Shown one piece after another: positions 61,331-64,000 of a DNA stretch of 64,000 bases. The notes under the pieces are model-generated. The model was not told the origin of the DNA. It did no database searches and saw only the letters and a program-made list of their open reading frames with translations. The stretch's first letter is position 1, and the number at the start of each line of letters is the position of its first letter. Where the stretch lies: the NCBI GenBank assembly GCA_036562565.1, contig DATCJY010000011.1:88876-152875 (forward strand). The letters run 5' to 3'. The translations under genes and the position numbers were made by a program. Origin of the DNA: DATCJY01 sp036562565 (lineage in GTDB: Bacteria > Bacteroidota > Bacteroidia > Flavobacteriales_D > Sanyastnellaceae).

Positions 61331-64000
61331 ATGCCTAAAATAATCGCGTGTATATGTGCGATGGTACTTTGGTTGTCACAACTGGAAGGTTATGGCCAAT
61401 GCACGGTATCATTAGGCAATGAAGTGATTATTTGCTCCGGAGACTCGGTAGCCCTAGGAGCCAACCTCACCATCAACGGAAATACAGGACCAGTTGATTA
61501 TTCATGGAGCCACAGCCTTGGCAACAGCGCCAATCCGGTTGTACATCCCACCACTAACACGACTTATACCTTGACTGTATCGGGGGGAGGATGCCCCGGC
61601 CCGGTGACCGGTAATATTGTTGTACAAGTAAAACCTTCTCCTATTGCTTCATTTGATTACTCACCTGCCTCGCCATGCGCAGGTATTCCAATTGAGTTCA
61701 ATAGCAACGTTACCGGATGCACGGGTTGTGTTTACTCATGGAACTTTGGAGATCCCTCTTCCGGAAGCGCCAACACCAGTGCGCAACCCAATCCTTCACA
61801 TACCTTTAACTCCATTGGTGGAGGAAGTGTGAACTATACGGTTACACTAACTGTCACAAGTGCCAACGGTTGCACCGATGTGTACAGCAACGTCATCAAC
61901 GTAAAACAATCTCCCAACGCAGTGCTCACTGAAGATGTAAACTTCACGCAATGTTTAGGGCTTTCGTCATTCTTTGCTTATGTAACGGATAACTCCTCCC
62001 CTGCCACGATTACCAATTACCGCATAGAATGGGGAGACAATACTCCTCCCTATAATTCCTCAGTTCCACCTACTTCACTGGAACATATCTATGAAGGAAT
62101 CGATATCTGGACCTTGGACTATCAAGTAACGGGCCCTAATGGATGTACCAGTTCATCACAGTACACGGTGACGAATATTTCGAACCCTGCAATTGGTGCC
62201 GCCACCGATGGTAACACGCTGCAATGTGGTCCGGTGGAAGTGTGTTTCGATTTATCTAACTATCAAAACAATTTTTCTCAGATACAATACGAAATCAATT
62301 TTGGTGACGGCTCTCCCATAGCAACCTACTCGCAAAGTAATTTACCGGACCCCATTTGTCATGAATACAGTGTGAGTTCCTGTCCGGGAGCATTTACCTT
62401 TAGCATCACTGCAGTGAGTAATTGCCCCACTCCCACTGTTGCGCAGATTACTCCCATAATGATCTTCACGGGCCCCACTGCTGATTTCAGTGCACCACCT
62501 TATGCTTGTGTCAACAGTGCCGTTTCATTTACCAACCTCACCATTCCCGGATACAACCAAGGGTGTAATGCATCTACGACTTATCTGTGGGATTTTGGTG
62601 ATCCGGCATCAGGAGCAAACAATACAAGTACTCTGGCTAATCCTACGCACACCTATAGCGCTCCCGGTACCTATACCGTGACATTGACCGCCAGCAATGG
62701 CGGAAACCCTCAACTGGCGTGTTCACCGACTACCATAACAAAAACCATCTGCATAGAAGGACCTCCTACACCACACTTTGTATTAAGCAGCAATGAAGGT
62801 TGTGTGCCCATGACGCTGGACATGAGTAATACAAGTACCACTACAAACTCCTGTAATGCTATTGGCAATTGGGATATTGGTTATACCGAGCTGCCCTGTT
62901 TACCTAATGGAGGAGCATACACCTATATCAACGGAACAACTTCGACTTCAGATTTTGCACAACTGCTACTGGAATCTGAAGGAACATACAGTATCATGTA
63001 TCATTTGCAGAATTCGTGTGGTATCTATGAATACAAGGAGTATGTAACCGTCAACACGGTACCTACAGTAACGGTGAGCACACCGGCATCAGGAATTTGT
63101 GCCGGACAGAGCAATAGCCCTACAGCCATAGTCAACCCTTGCAGTCTTCCTGTCACCTATCAATGGACCTTTGCAGGCGGCACACCATCATCATCCACGG
63201 ATGCAACTGCACCGAGTGTAAGCTATCCCAATGCAGGTGACTACAATGTTACCCTTGCTGTTACCAATGCATGTGGTACGGTAAGCAATACTGCCACTAT
63301 ACACGTGATGGATGTCCCGAGCATCAACGTTTCCGTTATGGATAATGATCTATCTATTTGTCAGGGACAACAGACCACCTTAACAGTAAGCGGAGGCAAT
63401 ACTTATACATGGAGTCCTACTACCTACCTCTCCAATATTGCGGCCAATGGAAGTTCGGCCACTGCAACACCGGCATCCGACATCACTTACACAGTAACAG
63501 GCTCCAATGGAGCATGCAGCAATACGGCATCCATCACACTTACGGTTGATCCACTGCCCACCTTAAGTGCCGATGATACATTCACCGGTTGCAGCGGGGA
63601 GGATATACAGCTCAGTGTAACAGCATCAGGAGGAAGCGCGCCAAATACGCAATATAACTGGTCACCTTCAGATGGACTTTCACAAACGAATATTCCGAAT
63701 CCTGTTTTCTCAGGTGCAAGCAGCACCACTTACCTAGTGAGTGTAACGGACCAAAACGGTTGTGAGAACACCTTGAGTGTTCCTGTTACAGTCCGTCCGT
63801 TGCCAATCGTAGAAACCGGCCCCGATCTCACATTGTGCAATCAACCTGTCGCTACAGAACTTACCGGTTATTCACCCACAACAGGCGGAACAGGCACTTG
63901 GTCAGGACCAAGTGTAACGACCAATGGCACATTCACTCCATCAGGAACAGGGCAGGTCACCTTGACTTATTGCTTTGAAAGCAGCACCACCGGATGTTCT
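61331..64000 (+). CDS. large PKD-repeat surface protein, 3' end outside window
   Basis: The frame is open from the ATG at 61331 to the window edge (890 codons) with no stop. A signal peptide (about 1-23, L-E-G-Y-G-Q) is followed by repeats of PKD and Ig-like type. PKD cores such as Y-S-W-N-F-G-D-P and Y-L-W-D-F-G-D-P with H-T-F/Y and Y-T-V-T-L-T end-motifs recur, separated by cysteine-containing segments (N-G-C-T, A-C-G-T). In this phylum such proteins usually end in a T9SS domain, which would lie beyond the window. It is probably a cell-surface adhesin or gliding-type protein; that is inference. Confidence 0.85.
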   Translation, partial: MPKIIACICAMVLWLSQLEGYGQCTVSLGNEVIICSGDSVALGANLTINGNTGPVDYSWSHSLGNSANPVVHPTTNTTYTLTVSGGGCPGPVTGNIVVQVKPSPIASFDYSPASPCAGIPIEFNSNVTGCTGCVYSWNFGDPSSGSANTSAQPNPSHTFNSIGGGSVNYTVTLTVTSANGCTDVYSNVINVKQSPNAVLTEDVNFTQCLGLSSFFAYVTDNSSPATITNYRIEWGDNTPPYNSSVPPTSLEHIYEGIDIWTLDYQVTGPNGCTSSSQYTVTNISNPAIGAATDGNTLQCGPVEVCFDLSNYQNNFSQIQYEINFGDGSPIATYSQSNLPDPICHEYSVSSCPGAFTFSITAVSNCPTPTVAQITPIMIFTGPTADFSAPPYACVNSAVSFTNLTIPGYNQGCNASTTYLWDFGDPASGANNTSTLANPTHTYSAPGTYTVTLTASNGGNPQLACSPTTITKTICIEGPPTPHFVLSSNEGCVPMTLDMSNTSTTTNSCNAIGNWDIGYTELPCLPNGGAYTYINGTTSTSDFAQLLLESEGTYSIMYHLQNSCGIYEYKEYVTVNTVPTVTVSTPASGICAGQSNSPTAIVNPCSLPVTYQWTFAGGTPSSSTDATAPSVSYPNAGDYNVTLAVTNACGTVSNTATIHVMDVPSINVSVMDNDLSICQGQQTTLTVSGGNTYTWSPTTYLSNIAANGSSATATPASDITYTVTGSNGACSNTASITLTVDPLPTLSADDTFTGCSGEDIQLSVTASGGSAPNTQYNWSPSDGLSQTNIPNPVFSGASSTTYLVSVTDQNGCENTLSVPVTVRPLPIVETGPDLTLCNQPVATELTGYSPTTGGTGTWSGPSVTTNGTFTPSGTGQVTLTYCFESSTTGCS

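Noticed and set aside
1..64000. CRISPR array, rRNA operon or prophage
   Set aside because: I saw no regularly spaced repeats, no rRNA-like sequence and no phage structural or integrase genes.

Overview
The window is a 64 kb piece of a Bacteroidota chromosome of moderate GC content, with ordinary gene density and no sign of a prophage, integron, CRISPR array or rRNA operon. The phylum call rests on several signals. Secreted proteins carry type IX secretion (T9SS) C-terminal domains, and a PorE-like OmpA protein is present. DNA polymerase III alpha has a fused N-terminal exonuclease. The serC-serA-DUF1015 and prfA-purM gene orders fit the phylum, as do DUF6122, DUF6265 and DUF2461 proteins. Promoters resemble TAnnTTTG/TAnnTTCG rather than TATAAT, and Shine-Dalgarno sequences are weak or absent. 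I cannot name the family or genus.

Layout. 0-8.4 kb: the 3' part of a DUF6122 membrane gene, a paaJ-paaY pair (phenylacetate catabolism), two tandem DUF6265 lipoproteins on the minus strand, a 1112-aa T9SS-exported CotH-type protein, then pyrR-pyrB. 8.5-15 kb: small accessory genes (barrel-like protein, GNAT, DUF2306), threonine aldolase coupled to a small membrane protein, a secreted subtilase, a barrel-like protein and a membrane J-domain protein. 15-21.4 kb: dnaE, an orphan beta-carbonic-anhydrase-like protein and a lipoprotein with a Pmp3-type tail. 21.6-27 kb: serC-serA-DUF1015-yggS, a small membrane protein and a YihY/BrkB protein. 27-32.6 kb: a PAS histidine kinase, a fluoride channel coupled to a PAP2 phosphatase, an acyl-CoA ligase and DUF2461. 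32.6-42 kb: a polytopic glycosyltransferase and an acyl-CoA carboxylase beta subunit (likely one operon), a lipoprotein metal/cobalamin-type binding protein, fabG, a membrane VWA protein, a signal-less Ca3427-like binding protein and a YdcF protein. 42-49.9 kb: a pentaheme cytochrome with a T9SS tail, DUF721, L-2-hydroxyglutarate oxidase, a trehalose synthase/phosphatase fusion and methionine aminotransferase. 50-58.3 kb: purL, two outer-membrane barrels, plsC, a Na/Pi transporter, prfA and purM. 58.4-64 kb: a PorE-like protein, a Crp/Fnr regulator and the start of a very large PKD-repeat surface protein that runs off the window.

How it fits together. Most of the window is housekeeping: pyrimidine, purine and serine synthesis, replication, translation termination and lipid metabolism. 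The accessory theme is the cell surface: T9SS cargo, an OmpA-type protein that may belong to the T9SS machinery, and barrel proteins. The least explained genes are the carbonic-anhydrase-like fusion (19533-20675), the Ca3427-like protein (40478-41347), the DUF1015 protein of the serine operon (23805-25022) and the pentaheme surface cytochrome (42167-44146). Several genes appear to have leaders of only a few bases. One intergenic region (about 36.0-36.2 kb) carries a small inverted-repeat element. I found no clear defence system or other multi-gene novel system.
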